Assembly: GCA_004794785.1 (NCBI GenBank)
Contig: SJOL01009709.1
Location: 279,177 to 343,176, forward strand
DNA: 64,000 bases
Direction of reading: 5' to 3'
Origin: Opisthorchis felineus
Taxonomy: Eukaryota > Platyhelminthes > Trematoda > Opisthorchiida > Opisthorchiidae
This document shows positions 39,201 to 54,200 of this stretch, piece by piece. Both the position numbers and the translations under genes were made by a program. Under the pieces are notes generated by a model. It saw only the letters and a list, made by a program, of their open reading frames with translations. It did no database searches and had not been told where the DNA came from. Numbering within the stretch: position 1 is the first letter of the stretch; each line of letters starts with the position of its first letter.

Positions 39201-42200
39201 TACCCACATTATGATGACTCTTATCAAACATATGAATTTCAGCGTGGAATTTGAAGTGTGGCATAACTCATCACTTGTGAGTTCCACAGAGCCATGTGAC
39301 CGTGCCATCCAACTGTTCATCAGATGGGACGTAGTGGATATATATTCACTGGTGGCCCGAAGGACTCATCCTGTGTGTGAGGACTGTTTTCTGTTGGTGT
39401 TGACTGTTCGACATTCTATAGTTGTGATTTTCGCTTTAGGCCCAAGGTAGGCGGAACCATTCATTCAATGTTTTACTGGAGGGTTTTGCCTTCCCTCAGA
39501 GTCAATATGTCTTTTGCGTATTTTGTGTTGTGTATTTTTGTATTCCATTTCAATTATTCATGAAATCTGGTTTCCAGGCCCCCATAAAATGAATAAACCA
39601 TTCATCTCACAATATCCACTGCAGCCCAGTGCGATGTTTAATCTTTACCCCAAACTGCTGTGTCTATTTTTATGCCATGCATAAGCCACAATTTTATCAA
39701 CCATCCTGCCATCATGTAAAGTCTTCCGACCAAAATGTCGTCAGAGTTGACAGCCCTATAATAAATATACACGAATGCTACGTGACCGGAATTTCCTATG
39801 CTACATTCTGCTTGCGATTACGCATTCGAAAGTGAAGACGTAGCGTCTGGAGACCACATTCTCGTCTGCAGCGTTCTGCTTCAGCTTAGATATAAATTAC
39901 ACTTCAGGAAGAAATGGCAAAAAGCTATGGAGACAGAATTTTATAAGCAGAACAGGATGCTATATGATCAGATCCATGAACACCAGGGGTATTCTGTCCA
40001 AACAGAATTGGACGATGAAATGATTTGTCACCATGCAACTACCAAAAGACAAAATGTTTACAGAAGACAAATCTGGGGTTGGAAGCAAAAAATAACGTTG
40101 TGCGCGGCAGGCAGATTTGTTTAGGTTTTCGAATGACTCAATCAGTTAAATCCACATTATAACTGGCATTCACTTTAGCCATCCTTAGACAGCTGATTCT
40201 TCATTGGACGTAAATTTCCAGCCTCTATCAGTAAATGCGCGAGTATAGAAACCAGATTCTCCTTGCATTATCAGCAGCAAGACACGTTACAACTTCTACT
40301 GATGATTTTGGTTGGCCATGGACCGATTTAATGGATAGTCCCCATTGATTCTTCCCAGCACCCATAAAAACTTGCTTGCAACAAGAACTGCGAGAAGTGA
40401 AACACTTTGTAACGTTTCCGCTCTGGAAGTGTTCAGAATCAACCACAGCGAAAGAGGGGGACCGATCAAACAAATGTTGCAGAGTCCAGTGAGGTAGCTA
40501 ATCATTCAGTTGGCAATATGGATGCTTGAAAAGCAAATATTGAGAGACCTTCAGAGCATTCACCTTATGTATGAAAAGCTCACAAATTATTGTATGCTTC
40601 TGAGTGCCGTCGAGTGTACTACGAAATCTAGCATTCCTTTGCACGCACTTAGAAATGTCGCAAACACTTGCTGTTTGAAAACATCTGTCGAGTTTGTGCA
40701 CAGTTATGAAGATATTTCGGTCAGTCCCGAAATCTTTTCCCCAGAGAGTAACGGGATGTCAGCTACTGTAACTCTGTACGATGCGTGAAAATTCCTGTGC
40801 TACCGTGTCCCGCCTGAATAATTTTGTTCTAGTCTATCCATCAAATACCTTGAAAATCGACTTTCGCGAAGCAGTGAAACAAGCAGTGATAAACAAGCCA
40901 CTGCCATTAAAATTCCGAGGATGTCCTTCCAGTTGTTGTACCCGGACTGTGAAGTTCAAAATTGGAGAATATGACAGCTCCAATGCTTTACCGATTGTGC
41001 AGTACCCACGAAAAGTTCGATGCAGGGTGGCTGTATTTCCTATGAGAATACATCCCCCTTCTGAGTCTGCGCTGGCTGCTGATGAATACACACGGAATGG
41101 TTTACCTTGAGCGATCTTTGGTGCGCATGCTTCTACAATGATTTACATAGATATTTTTGTGTCATACTGAGGGCTAAAGTAGTTGAGGGACGATATTAAT
41201 GATTGATTGCTCAATATATTTACGCTGTTCATCATATTGCCATCATGCTCAAATAGGTCGTTGACCAAGAGGCCACTTTGAGTACGCTCTTAGCCCTTTC
41301 GGCTTTAAAGATTAACCCAAGGCCAGCAAACGCCACCTCAACCAGCTCCGTGCAAACCGTTTGTGATACCATCAGTATCCGCTGATATCCAGTGGCTTAA
41401 TAACCATTGACAAGCGAATCCGTGCCGAATATCTACCACCATATTTCACAATTTATTTATTATAGGAGGCATCCAGACGACAGAAACAGTCACGGCTAAT
41501 GTAGGAGACATTCCTCTTCGAAGGATCGCAGACCAGGTCATAAATGACGCTACTCTATAGTTTCCATGAGAGTTATCGCCATCCTGAATAGTGTGTGTGA
41601 ACAGTGTGTTATGCGTCTCAGGTATTTTCAGTTTGTTTCCTTGTGTCTAATGTAATACAGCGAGTTGACCGCAGCAGTGGTTAGTCCACTACTAACATGG
41701 CACCACACACTCGCACCAACTAGACATTACGTTGGTAGTCACCCTTCAGAAATAACGTTTATAGTAGTTCATTCAGAGAGAACTCTGAATAGCGCTGCAA
41801 GATGAACTTAGGACAAAATAGCTAAGGCTTCAAATAAGTGCACACTTTGTTTAGTGTCACACCATCTTGATTGGACTAACCACATATCTCCACATCCAAC
41901 TTTGTACATGGTTCCGCCATTCTTTTCCCCTGAGAATCATCACATAGCACACAGCATGAATCCCGGCTCTAAGTGAACTGCATGTTCTATGACAAATATG
42001 CGCAGGATTCGGTGATTTGTATACCTCCTTCTGATCTTTGCCAGCACAGAGTAAAAAGAGGACGTGAAACTCCCGCTCAAAATAGTTTCAGCCCTTTCGA
42101 AGAACGAAAACGAGATCCACCCAGTGAGTACTTTGTTGCTACCACTATGAAACCTGATATGTCCTGTAGCCCGTTATTTTGATACCAAACCTCAATTAAT

Positions 42201-45200
42201 TTCACAAACCAGGAAAGAAGACCAGCGTGAAAATATGTGGCTTGCAGTTTGATTTTTGCTCTAGTTAGTTGTAAATTTAACACCCGTTGACAGTTAGAAG
42301 TAAGTGGTTTTTGTTGGATCTCTCCACTCGACATTATATGTACTGAATGGATAGGTAGGTATTTACTAACTAACTTGGGTGTTACAAACAGTTTGCAGGC
42401 CAAGCGTCGGTGGATACCAGTCTACAGGACACAAAGAACAGGATGGAAGATGGCCATTCGTTAGGGATTAACCAGTATATATTAGCGCAAAAGTGTCGAT
42501 TTTGGTAAGGTTGATAAAGCATGAACAAATATGCTATCGGCATAATCCATACTACAGATAACTACATGAGCCAAAGATATGAGTCAAAACTGGCGGCAAT
42601 GATGTACAAATCATTTTACACAAAAGGTTTACGCTTTTGTTTTCCATGAGACGTGGTGACCGGCTTTGTTGACAAACAAGGTATGCTCTCTGATGGGTCT
42701 CTCCTCGGTTCCCACTGTCTGTTACTTGTGGGCCAACAACATCTACTTTATTATTCTAAGAAAGTGCCTTCGTTTGCCAGCCACTAGACACACTAGTCAA
42801 TTGGCTGGTTGACTTTAGATAGTACTGCGCATAATTAAATTCATTTTTATCCCGTAACCCCCTGGGTTAGGTTGTAGCTTACGAATTACACTGGGTTTAT
42901 CAGAACTGCCATAGTTCGAAAATTGGCCGTGAGCTCCATTTCTACTGCCTTTCACTAACCACATTTGCTCAGTCTTCAAAATCGATTTCTCTCAGGTTCA
43001 CGAGCTCAAATTACCCTTTAGGTTTTGATGGTGAATTAATTTGGAAAAAAAATCTGCACGAACCGAAGTTGCAAATTTGTTGCTGGTTTGTATACCTGGT
43101 ACGATTTTAGAGGAGGCCCTTTTTAAACTTTTGTGAACAAAATCTAAAGAATATGCTCACTGGTGCTTCTGGTTTCCAAGGCACTCAGATATCTAACCTG
43201 CAACCTATCTAACCTTCCAAAAATGACAAAAAGCTAATCTTTTTCTGCTGCTTAATGCTCATACCGCATGCACATCATGCACATCTGGTGCCAGTTGATT
43301 TTCTGTGACCTTCTCCCCTTTAGTTTCACTTGGCTATTCTAGCGGACTTTGATAAAGCTTCACAAGTTATGTTATGGAGAATTCCATTGAAAAATTCATT
43401 AATGTGATGACAAGAGGAAAACAAAATGCCATTATTGCTCTCCAGAGAAACTTGATGGATTAGGTACCTTCCTAGTGTAGCAAAGTATAATCGATAGTCC
43501 CCTCGCTTGTTGTTGGAAATGTCCTCGAGTTTTACAAATAACGATCGATCCACAAGATAGAACAGTAGACAGCGTGTCACTATTTGTATTATGTACCTAA
43601 TGAACTTTTCAATGCAAGCCACCAAACAAAGTCTTGCTGATTACATCCTTATAGCGACGAGTAAGTGCTTCATTGAGAAAGAGCAATGGTTTACATGATT
43701 TTACCCAACTTCATCCCTAGGTTATTCCTCTCATTTGGGTGTCACTGCAGGCTTCACAAATTTGGTTCAGTAGATTTCGTTCTATCATAAAACGGTAATT
43801 ACAACTTCCGTCCACCGAAACAATAACCGCACTTACCGCCGGCAACAACGCCTAAATATTGAGCTTGCAAGTACTTGCTTGAAATCCATACTGCACATCC
43901 CAGCAGCATTGGTGTTGGCTCATTCTGAGCAAGATGTAGAACACTTTTTGGCTTTATGTTCACCTTCACGGTTATCGGATGATTGGTAACTTTGCGTTCC
44001 GTTGTATCTACAGCAAGCAGCTTGAGAAATGAAGAAAACAAAATGTGTCAGGCCAGTAATATTTCCTTTTGGTCCACAACCGCGACTCAAAAGTCAGTTT
44101 AGACCTTCAAACTGCAGTAATCCCGAATGAACAGTAGTTCAGTCTCATTGACACTGAGAAATTCAAGAAAACATTTTGTAGGCTTTATTCTCAAATTCAC
44201 CAACACACAACTCACTTCAATGATATCTTCCAAACTGTCACGCCTCTCGTGATGCACATAATAAATGTCGTTGTCCATTAGATCTGCGCTCGAAAGTACT
44301 TGTACGGTCTGGTTTAGCCTATGAAGAAAGCATAACATGGTTTTGATCTAAACAATCCAGGATGGCAAAGTCTAAGTTGCGAAAGTAATGGCATATAGTG
44401 GTGACTTGTATAAGTTCACCCACACACCGACGTAGTATGCTCTTTGGCCGCTTTCTGTCTCTTTTCAGGCCTGCATCAAATGGTTCTCTTTGATGGTTCC
44501 CTGTGAACACCCTGCGTCAGAATTCAACTGTATCGAAAAGCTATCATATCTTGCCCTGGATAATCTCTTCAAATCGTCTACTTGGCTTAAGAATTTAGTA
44601 ATGATTGATATAATAAGTTATTGCATGCGCGGACAGAGATAGGTAACAGATCTATTCACCGTATGCTGCACAATCTAGGAATTCATCTGACACTCATTAT
44701 CATATGGGTCCTGAAAGAATGGCAGAATTGTCACCTGAGTTGAATGTGCGCAAAAACTTTATACCGTAAATCAGTCCCTAAACGGCAATATATATGGTAC
44801 TAGTAGTCAAACGCAAACAGTTTATCAGCGCGAAATCTTCGTAGAAATGAACCCAGAACTTGTAGGTGCTCAAGCGCTGAACATTTTTTCTTCCAAAAAA
44901 TAAGATATAGGAATAAAACAGACCATCTGTTCTTTTTTCGATAGCCATTTACATCAAACACAATGAACGGATTAGTTCATGCAAAATATGCCTTCGGTAC
45001 TGAGTGTGAATATCAGCTGTTGGGGTTTTAGGACACACCCAGCCATTTCGACGAGATGACAGCTTGAGATCTGGAGTTTATTTTTGTTTATATATAGAAT
45101 ACTTGCAGGTTTCACTTCGTACGTCGTGCACCAAAAATTCCCTGAACCTTCGCAGCTGCTACTGACCCGTACCAGTCAATTAAAACTGTTTTGTGACAAC

Positions 45201-48200
45201 ATCATTTCTATGAAACACAATTGATTGAGACAGTAGCTGAGTTCCTTTCCAGGGTCCTCTAAAATATCGCAGTTCATTTCTCCTTCGCAAAAGATGTGCA
45301 ATCGTTGCCCTGGTTCTATAACTTCATGATAAATTTCCCTGTAGTTGTTTTTCCTGCTGTATATGAACAATGTGAATAAAAAGCATTACTTATCTTTAGC
45401 ATTTTTATTTTATCTTGTTACGTGCCTTTTGTTGGTGCGCTGAAAAGGTTCAACCGCTCAATGATAGTTTGCTCAGCTAGTGAAGAAATCTGTCTGACCA
45501 CTTAACTCAATGACCACAATAAGCATTAATCCATTATGTCCTCCGCAGTATCGTAGGTGACGCTCATCACATCTTTTGGTCCTTAGTCGGGCGTGAAGCT
45601 CACTTTTATTACAAACAGCTGATTTGGCATGGTATAGCTTTTGTTTTAAGAGTCCAACAGTGCCCAGCAATGAATGAACCTCGTACATGAAGCTGTGTCC
45701 ATATGTCGTTCGCTTTGGGTAACGCTGGCCATCTGACAAGCAAAACAGAATTATGTCGTACTTCCCTGTATACCCATTACCTTAACCTCCTCCGAAAAAG
45801 AGGCATCTTATTTCTCCAAAACTTTTTTTGTACTAGTAGAAACAAATGCCCCACATGACTGTAACAAACATTTAAACATGTGGCTACGATTTTCAAATGT
45901 TAAATTCATAACCAAATCACCCAGTTGAGAGGAAGCGTCAGTACTATTAGCAAACAGAACGTTTTATCAGCACAACGTTAAAGACCAAAAATAGATGTAG
46001 AAGTCTTCTTTCCCCAGATTTCAAAATGTCGATTATTGAAAATTAAAAACGTTTTGTTAATGTCCACTGAAAACTCACACATTCAATTAGGCACTTTAAA
46101 TACGAATTTCTACATTCACACGACTCTGATGGAAAAGCACCGCAACCGAACGAAAAACTTATCAGTCTTGACACAGCGCTAAAAGAGTACGCTCCCCAAA
46201 CCGCTAATCAGACAAGTATGATGACCAGCTCCAAAGACAAGTGGGGGAGGAAGATGGCATACTTGTGACCCGACTATGTATACTTTTACTATTTGTATGT
46301 CTGTGCAATCCAGGAAGTTTTAAATCCAACAAAATTTGCTTGTAGTTTTGGATCTACAGCCCTACAACACCATCCAAAGTGTGCAGAGTGAATAACCGAA
46401 CACACCGGGTAGAAAACCAGATAACCAAAGGTGCGAACAGTCGAACAACTCAGTACCCCGTAGAAAGGAATGAAACTAAAAAGTATCCTTGACGTTTACC
46501 TGCAGCACCCGATCAAGATCAGTAGATCGACTTTACATGGTACACAGCTAGTTTTGCCTCATGTCAAATCATCATCCACCTGCTGATACTAGGAGGTAAC
46601 ATGCATCCGATCCTTGTTAGCTACAACGCAAGAGTAATTTGGCTTAAATTGAATGGGTGCAAGGTGAAAGACTGAAAAGTGACCCACAAGCGACTTCAAT
46701 GAAAAACTAATATCCACACATCCGCCATTTTCTATTGTCACAGCTCATAAACCAGAACACATGAAAGCAAGCACGGTTAGGCGGACTTACGTGGTTTTGC
46801 TAACGTTGTCCCACTCACAACAAAATTAAGAACTAAGGCTACAGCTATACCCAATGTGATATGATGGCCGGTCCGCATTGTTACTTTATTAGTGCACATA
46901 TGTTTGGTTTCAGACATTCTGCAGTTTGTAAAACACGCTCTCATCTGTAAACACACACACATTTCACATTACACTCAGTGTTTTTACTGATATCCGATCC
47001 CAACCAAGTGCAACTTATGTAGGTATAATGATGGGTTATTTTTAATTCTTTTCTTCAAATTAAATCTCAACAGTAGATAATAAACAAACATTGGCTGGCA
47101 AGCATTAGACAGGTTTTCTTGAGAAGATTGCCGATATGGCCTCATTTGACTACGTACCCACGTATTATGATAGTCTATTATTGTAACCAAAAATGTACAC
47201 TGCCTACCTTTTGGAAATGACAACACCATTTCGCGGACAAGTCACGATCAGATAAACAAGACGTGGTGTTTCATGATTGATACGTTCTTGATACTCCTCG
47301 GCATTGTATTGTTCTCTTGACCACACATACGGCGTCAGAGACTGTTCGTTTGTCAATGAATCAGAATTTGCCGGGAATATTGGCTGATCATGACGAATTG
47401 GTACGTCGTCATAACTAAGGGGTGCCAAACTTGCGTCACTCAAAGAATGATGCCCCTCCTGTTCCATTGTTATGTCACGAACCTGTGAGGCACGCCAGAA
47501 GGAGTTTCGGTTACTTTCTACAACCTTCTTATCCAACTTATATGATGAAAAACTTTTGCCGTCATGTATGTCTGAAACATCGGTGTGGTAAGCCCCTCAA
47601 AAAAAACAAAGCCACTTGAAGTTCCGGGAGTCTTCGCAGTAAGATTACAGGGTGGCTTGCATTTTGGATGGAATCACCTGGGGAGACTAAAAACTGACCA
47701 GCTGAGATACAGTCAGCATAACCATGAAAGTCGGGTGCGCTAAAAATGCTTACCGCATTTATACTCTTCCCCATTCACTCAAACTGTGCTATCTCATATA
47801 TTTAAAATGGGCATTTTGAAGCCAAAACATAAACTGTTTGTTGGACACTATGGAAACAGCCAGATTACGGACTTAGCTAATTGCAATTTATTTGGGCATG
47901 AACTTAATTATTTCCTACAATTGGTGTTCACGGTCATTTGACCTTCACGATAACCTACCTATTTGCTCTCATCAAAGCGGCTGACTACAACCTTGAACAG
48001 AGGATCTGATAAGAAACAACCGAAGGAAAATTGTCAAACAGCAGATGTGCCCCATCACACACTGACGATTAGGTCAGCTCAGTGCGTAAGCGGACAATGG
48101 GACAAGAATTCCGGTGAAACAGCGGAGCCCTTGAAGCTTAGATACTTTGTCTCGGCTGATTTTATCCATGATTATGACCACTGGATGTCATTGCCAGCTA

Positions 48201-51200
48201 CCCATGGGTTTGAGAAGCGAGAGAATGAGTGAAATAAATGGATCTCACATGAACTACTGGGGGCAGACGACGACTGCGCCCTTAATCCACTTGGTCACAC
48301 TTGAATTTCACGTTACACCGAGCTGGTCTGTGAGATTAAAGGAACACCAAAAGTCAACGTGCACTGACGCAATAAATGCTCAACGGGGTACCTATCAGCT
48401 TAACTAGATCCTGCCGATCAATTATTTTATGCCTACCGGAGAAGCTGCTCTCCGGGAACAAACCCACAGACTTTCCAAGTAAGCATGATGCACAAACAAT
48501 AATTCTGTCTGTACTAGTAGCAATTAACCTACGATGGAGTCGGTCGATGATGATGTCCACGGCTGGTAGGTTCCTCGGCTAAAGTAACTGTTTGTACAAT
48601 AAAACTTCGGTAGCTAAGTCCTTAATAATAATCCTTCAGGTGTAACACACTTCGATGCATGGCTGCGCTGTCATCCGAAGAAAGCACGGGGGCCGAGATA
48701 CTCTCAGGTTGTCCAAGCACAGGTAGGGGCGGTTGAGATGCAGACGTCGTATTCAAAAACTGACCTTCCGAGAATTTCGTGCCTTAGAAACCAGACAACT
48801 CGAACACATCTTATATACTAATGCACTTGCGTAAATATTTAGTCTGATAGTTCTCGTCTTGTCCAAATATATCCGCCTATTTCCAAGCCTTTATGTCCTT
48901 TTGCTACATTAAATAGAGTCAAGCAAGATAGTTTTCGGAGCTGATTGCTAAAGATATACGCATACCGGAGAGCCGCAGAACGTTTGCGCGAAGCCGAACG
49001 TGGTGCTCCATGCAAGCCAGAATTCACTCAGTTAACGTGATCATGTCAGTTTTAGGTTTCATATCAGATAAGAACAGTTGCCACTGCCGGTGAGTGGTCA
49101 GATTAATCATGTAGTTAGCTACGTCTACTCAATTACACCTCATTAATTACCGATCCACAGACTTGAAATTTAATTGAAATGGACAATACTTTTGCCTTGC
49201 GTAGAGGGATAGCAATCGCTGACCCTGAAATCCAGACAGAAAGCATGGTTTGTTGGAATTTTATGATTTCTGGGCTCATACCAGTCTCTTGGCTAGTCAT
49301 CCTTTAGTGGTGTGCGAGGGTATGCAACCTATTGTGTGTTGCGGCAGTTTCAGCCTTTAGGAACAACCTGATGCATTTGATGGTATTCTGTAGGAAACCA
49401 TTTTCCCTCACTCTGTCTTTCGGTAGTTTCTCCTCACTTTATACAGCATAAAGAGTCCAAAATTGGAGTTCCCCATTAGGTGTACTTTCCAAATGACATT
49501 TTCTCCAGCTTGAGGGAGACAAAACCCTTAAGGGAAATGTACTAATCCGGCCACGTTTTCCGGACATAGTGGTCTAAAGGTTGTGACGCTGCAAACTGAC
49601 CAACCGGTAATCCAAGAAGTGGACGTTATCACTCGATTCCTCTTCTGGGGTGGACTTGATGAACGAATAGATTGGTTTCAACCGGCCGAAGACCGAACCG
49701 CCCTTCTGATCGTTTAGGAGGACAAATAAATCCTTAACTTTTCTACAATGTTCAACACGTAGTTTTTTGGAGACTTCAAGGGACCCGTTTCTAATCTTCC
49801 CATGAGTATATCGGCGAAAACTGTACTGGGGATTAACAACGTAGCCCAATCCCTTCTACAGTATATCAATAAATTGAAATTATGCGTTGTTGGTGCAACG
49901 AAGCAGAGGATGCTTTTGGCATTTCGATGTAATTGTTAACCGACTATTATTGGACTCAATAAAGTCACATTTTAGGCAACAGAGTGTACTGGTAGACAAA
50001 GGGTTAACATCGAGCTTACACGCAAATTTGATGCTGTTGCTAGGATTATCAGTGAATGCAATGAATTAAAGAATGCCACGAGGGCTGCACTGGCACAGAC
50101 ACTAATAAAATGATTCCGGAATTTTGACCAGCCAGGTTACCGTATTGTGAAATGCTGAATTATTTAATAAGTTACAAAAGCAGGTTAGGCTTTAGTGCTC
50201 TGAAAGGACAGTGGGATCCAAATGTGAAGAACTCAACTGATTCCACCCGCTCGAAATTAGTCCCCAGAATTGTGCATTCCAGAAGTGTCAAGCAGGATAA
50301 AGTATGCACTTCTCTTTTACGTGCCTGTTTACCGAGCCACTGTTTATCGAGCACGTTAAACGAAGAATGAGTTTTGTTCAATAAAGCAATTTCAGCGTCC
50401 TTGCCGGCTTTGAGGATAGAATTGTTCCAGCTGGATATGGTCGCCAGTATCGCCAACCATCCTTTGATCACCATGCCGTGATTTTTTATATTAAAACTAC
50501 TGTTGATCAGCCCAGATTTGATTTGTTTGGTGTTTTTTTTTTGTTAAGGGTAGCTGGATTAACTGATTTTCTTGGTAGGCAAAATGGAAGGACTATAAAG
50601 CTGACTCAGCTTGCCACTCTAGACACTTAACGTAAGTAAATGACAACATATTTATAACCATCTCTCCGGCGAAGAACACAAGTTTTTTTTCATTCTCCGT
50701 TGAACATTGTCATAGTGTAATTGGGAATCTGAGAACCTCGGTCCCTGGCTTCGCTGTCTGGTAGAGCTTCAACCAGTCGAGTTGTTCCTTGATTTCACTG
50801 TATTTCTCCAGTTAGCGTTTGCCTATTTGTTCGTTTCATATTTATACGTACTGAAGAGAAACTGCCGAGAGCACATGTTTTCATCCTAGGCATCTCTGCT
50901 CGTAAAGAGGATTTCTAGTTAAATCAAGAATATGACGTCTTCTTAGAGCACCACTACTCATTAGGTTTCCAAAAAGTGTTCGACAATCCAAGACCGGTTT
51001 CGCCCTCCTTCGAGCTCACCAAGTAGGCGCAGCTCCGAGGTTTCGACAGTCATATGTTCTACTTGAATATGACAACTACAGAGTGAACAGCCCTAAACAT
51101 GTCAGCCGTTGCACGGACCAAGAATTTAACAACCGGCTGTCCCAGAACAATCGGAGGTGTTTGGACAAAATTATCTAACATGTACGTGGATGCAGATACC

Positions 51201-54200
51201 ACTAATTGTAGCAAACATATGCTGTTCACTCAAGGGATAAATCGTAGCACAGAAGTAAAATGATCTAGTGTATGCAGTATACGGTGGTTAGGTGATACCA
51301 GACTTATACTTGACAAAATAGGAATGTAACTAAAGTATTCCGTTGGTCACCTATTGCAAACTTGCGACCAACAATACGGGCCTATCAGCTGCCCAACATC
51401 AGTGCCTAACATCATAAAACACAGCTTTTTGGACTGTCTGATAACTACTGACAATCCAATGCCGAGTGCACTGTATGTATTTTCTTTATTTACGAAGGTT
51501 TTGCACAATAACAAATGGCGCATGTCTAGCGATTGATAATGCCAGTCAGTAGCCCACTGCCGATTACCGAAAAAGTTGCGCAGTCACAGATGTAGCCTAA
51601 AAGATTTTTATTGTTTGGCATATATAAATTCTATCATGAGGACTTGAACGCATTGTGTTTCGAAGACCTCGTGTTTGGACCTCAGACCTCCATGCAATTT
51701 ATAGTGCCGATAACACTTGTTGGATATTGGCTCATCACAAACTCGCTGAAACAGGGATCTATTTAGATGAGCTCTCTGATGCACTCCACCAACCTGCGAA
51801 ACGCATACACGTATATATTTACGCTTACTCAATTGCTTAACCCGATGCACCACCGCCTCAGATAAGCGCTAGCCGATTAAAAATCCTCATATAAACCTAG
51901 TATCATTAGCCAAATTTAGGAAAGTGTTCTTGGCACTGGTAACCAGAACAGGTAACAGACTAGGAAACCAGCCAACTGATAATTAATCCTCGCTGTCCAA
52001 ATTTGGAAGTATGGAGCAAGTGATAATCATTAATCAATGATAGATAGGGTGACAGAGTGACAGGATGACAGCGAGAGTGATAGAGCAAATAAAGTGACGT
52101 CCAGCATCTATAGATATAACAATCTATGTAACAATCTAACTTTATTATACTCTGGCTTTATTACGGCCGTTTTTAACATCCCAAATTATTGTTTTCGTGA
52201 TAATCGCGTATTACCACAAACTAAATGGCCGTCTGAAATACAGCTAACTTTCATACTGGACAGTTAACCGGCCAACACAACACAAACATTGGAAGATCGA
52301 TTATTTTATGTTGCTTTATGTGTCAAGCGTGTACAGGAAGACCTTGGTTAACAGGTGCATTAGGCACATAAGTCTACTGACTTGTTGAGTCGAAGGCGCA
52401 CCGACATAAAAATATATATTTACATACGTTTTCGTATCGTTTTTGTTGCAAGGATGAACGTTCAAACTCTACAAAGGCAAGAAGTTTTATGGAATCTTAT
52501 ATTTTTTCCGGAAATTATATTGAATTTCACTAACTGTATACCCACGTTCTTCAAAGCAATTTATGTACACTATATACCTGTGAACTCTGTCAACTTATGT
52601 AAACGTTTGAATCTGTAGATCTAATACAATGTTCCAGATAATCCATTCATCTTGAGGGCAGTGATGATCACCTGACGTCATCAAACACTGTGAAGTTACT
52701 TTCAGTATTCTTTTATTTGGGAAATAGATGCGAATTTGTGTGGAACACTGCCTAAAAGCAATATTGAAGCCACCCAGACGTAGGTTGCTTTGAGTAGAAT
52801 TCGTAAATAACTATAAGAGCTCTGAGTACTGGTGGATGTTCCCAAATATAGTGACCAAATATATAAATAAATAAATATCTGTGTTCTGGATGGCAAGTGC
52901 AATTAGGAGAAAAGAGCTACTACTTAGGCCTGCAAAATTTGTAAGAGAAGGAACGAGGATAAAATTTATAGATTCAGTGATGTTCTATCAAGGCCGGATC
53001 ACTTCTCACAGTGAAAAAGTGTTCTTTGTAGAATTTTTGTTGATATTGTGTCTTTCCAGATGAAACGCTTGCAACATCTGAAAAATCCACGTCTAGATCT
53101 ACGAAAACATGTTTGGTACGTGAACACTGAATTGCTCAGTAGCAAACAGAAATAAAGGTGGCCAAATGAAAAATTTATGTCACTTAGAATAGCTTCCCGT
53201 TAGTTTTTCGCCCTTAAACTCGTAAAATCTTAGTGTACTATATTAGCTACCGCAGAAGCAGCATCACAAACCGAAAACAGTATACATTTATTCTGTTCAA
53301 TTTTCGAATTCTGTCGTATGTAGTTGGCTAATTGCAATTCCTTAGCAAAAAAAGTTAGCTTTTTGTTTAAAATCGGAAGCGAAGAAAGCACTCAATAATT
53401 CGTAAACCATTCATCAAAAAATGCTTTGTGGGAAGATGAACCTCCCAAATTTGATGTCCAACGAAGTAGTCTCTCTGTCTGGTATCAGGAGGTTTCCATT
53501 CAGTCATTTCGTGTCAACATGTTCAATAGATTGAGTATAGAAAAGAACTGAGGAAAAAGATCAGTCGATAAGTTCAATGAAATTATCATTCCGTCTTTTT
53601 CGTTAGAAACTAATGGATTTGTTTCCTTTGCTGTTGACATCCTGTTACCTCGCAATATACCACAATGTTGAGTTTTCTTCGATCTCAGTCACTCAAGTTT
53701 CATCAATCGATTGACTGGGTTTAGATGTGGTCGGCTGAAACCATCCGGCGAAAGCGGAACTTCGGACAAGCGGATATAATAATCGATGTCTGTCCAAATA
53801 ACATACATGTGAAGATTGTTGTTGATTCATTAAAAACAATCCACGCTTCACCCATGTGATTGTTCGAAAAGTCGTTGCATTCATTATCTTGGCTCTCTAC
53901 TGTAGTGTCTTTACCAAACGTATTGTTGAACGTCGGCAGTCACTGTACAAGTGCCAGCCTGCAATAACCAAAACGATCACCTGATAAGGATGAGTTACTT
54001 CCAGTTGATAATTGTTTTAGCGAAAACTGCATTACCTACGTCATTCTTAATAAATTGACATAGAAAAGAATGGGAAACCTGTATTAATAAGGGTGAGATA
54101 TTTCGTTCATCGCCTAGCTGACTGATTTACAATATGGTAGCCAGAGAAGTGTTTGCAACATAAAACGGTACTAAAGTGCGCTGCGGGGCACGTGAATCCA

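Noticed and set aside
40510..41110. Several overlapping ORFs of 85-109 codons on both strands
   Set aside because: Frames are open on both strands with no family motif. This is explained by base composition.
45176..45760. Two minus ORFs with good acceptors between exons 3 and 4
   Set aside because: One starts in phase 1 and the other ends at a stop without a usable donor. Exon 3 to exon 4 directly restores a repeat with the right spacing.
47562..47774. Minus ORF reading [17 protein letters not shown] just upstream of exon 3
   Set aside because: It looks faintly CSPG-like, but its acceptor is phase 2 and its only donor phase 1, so it fits neither neighbour.
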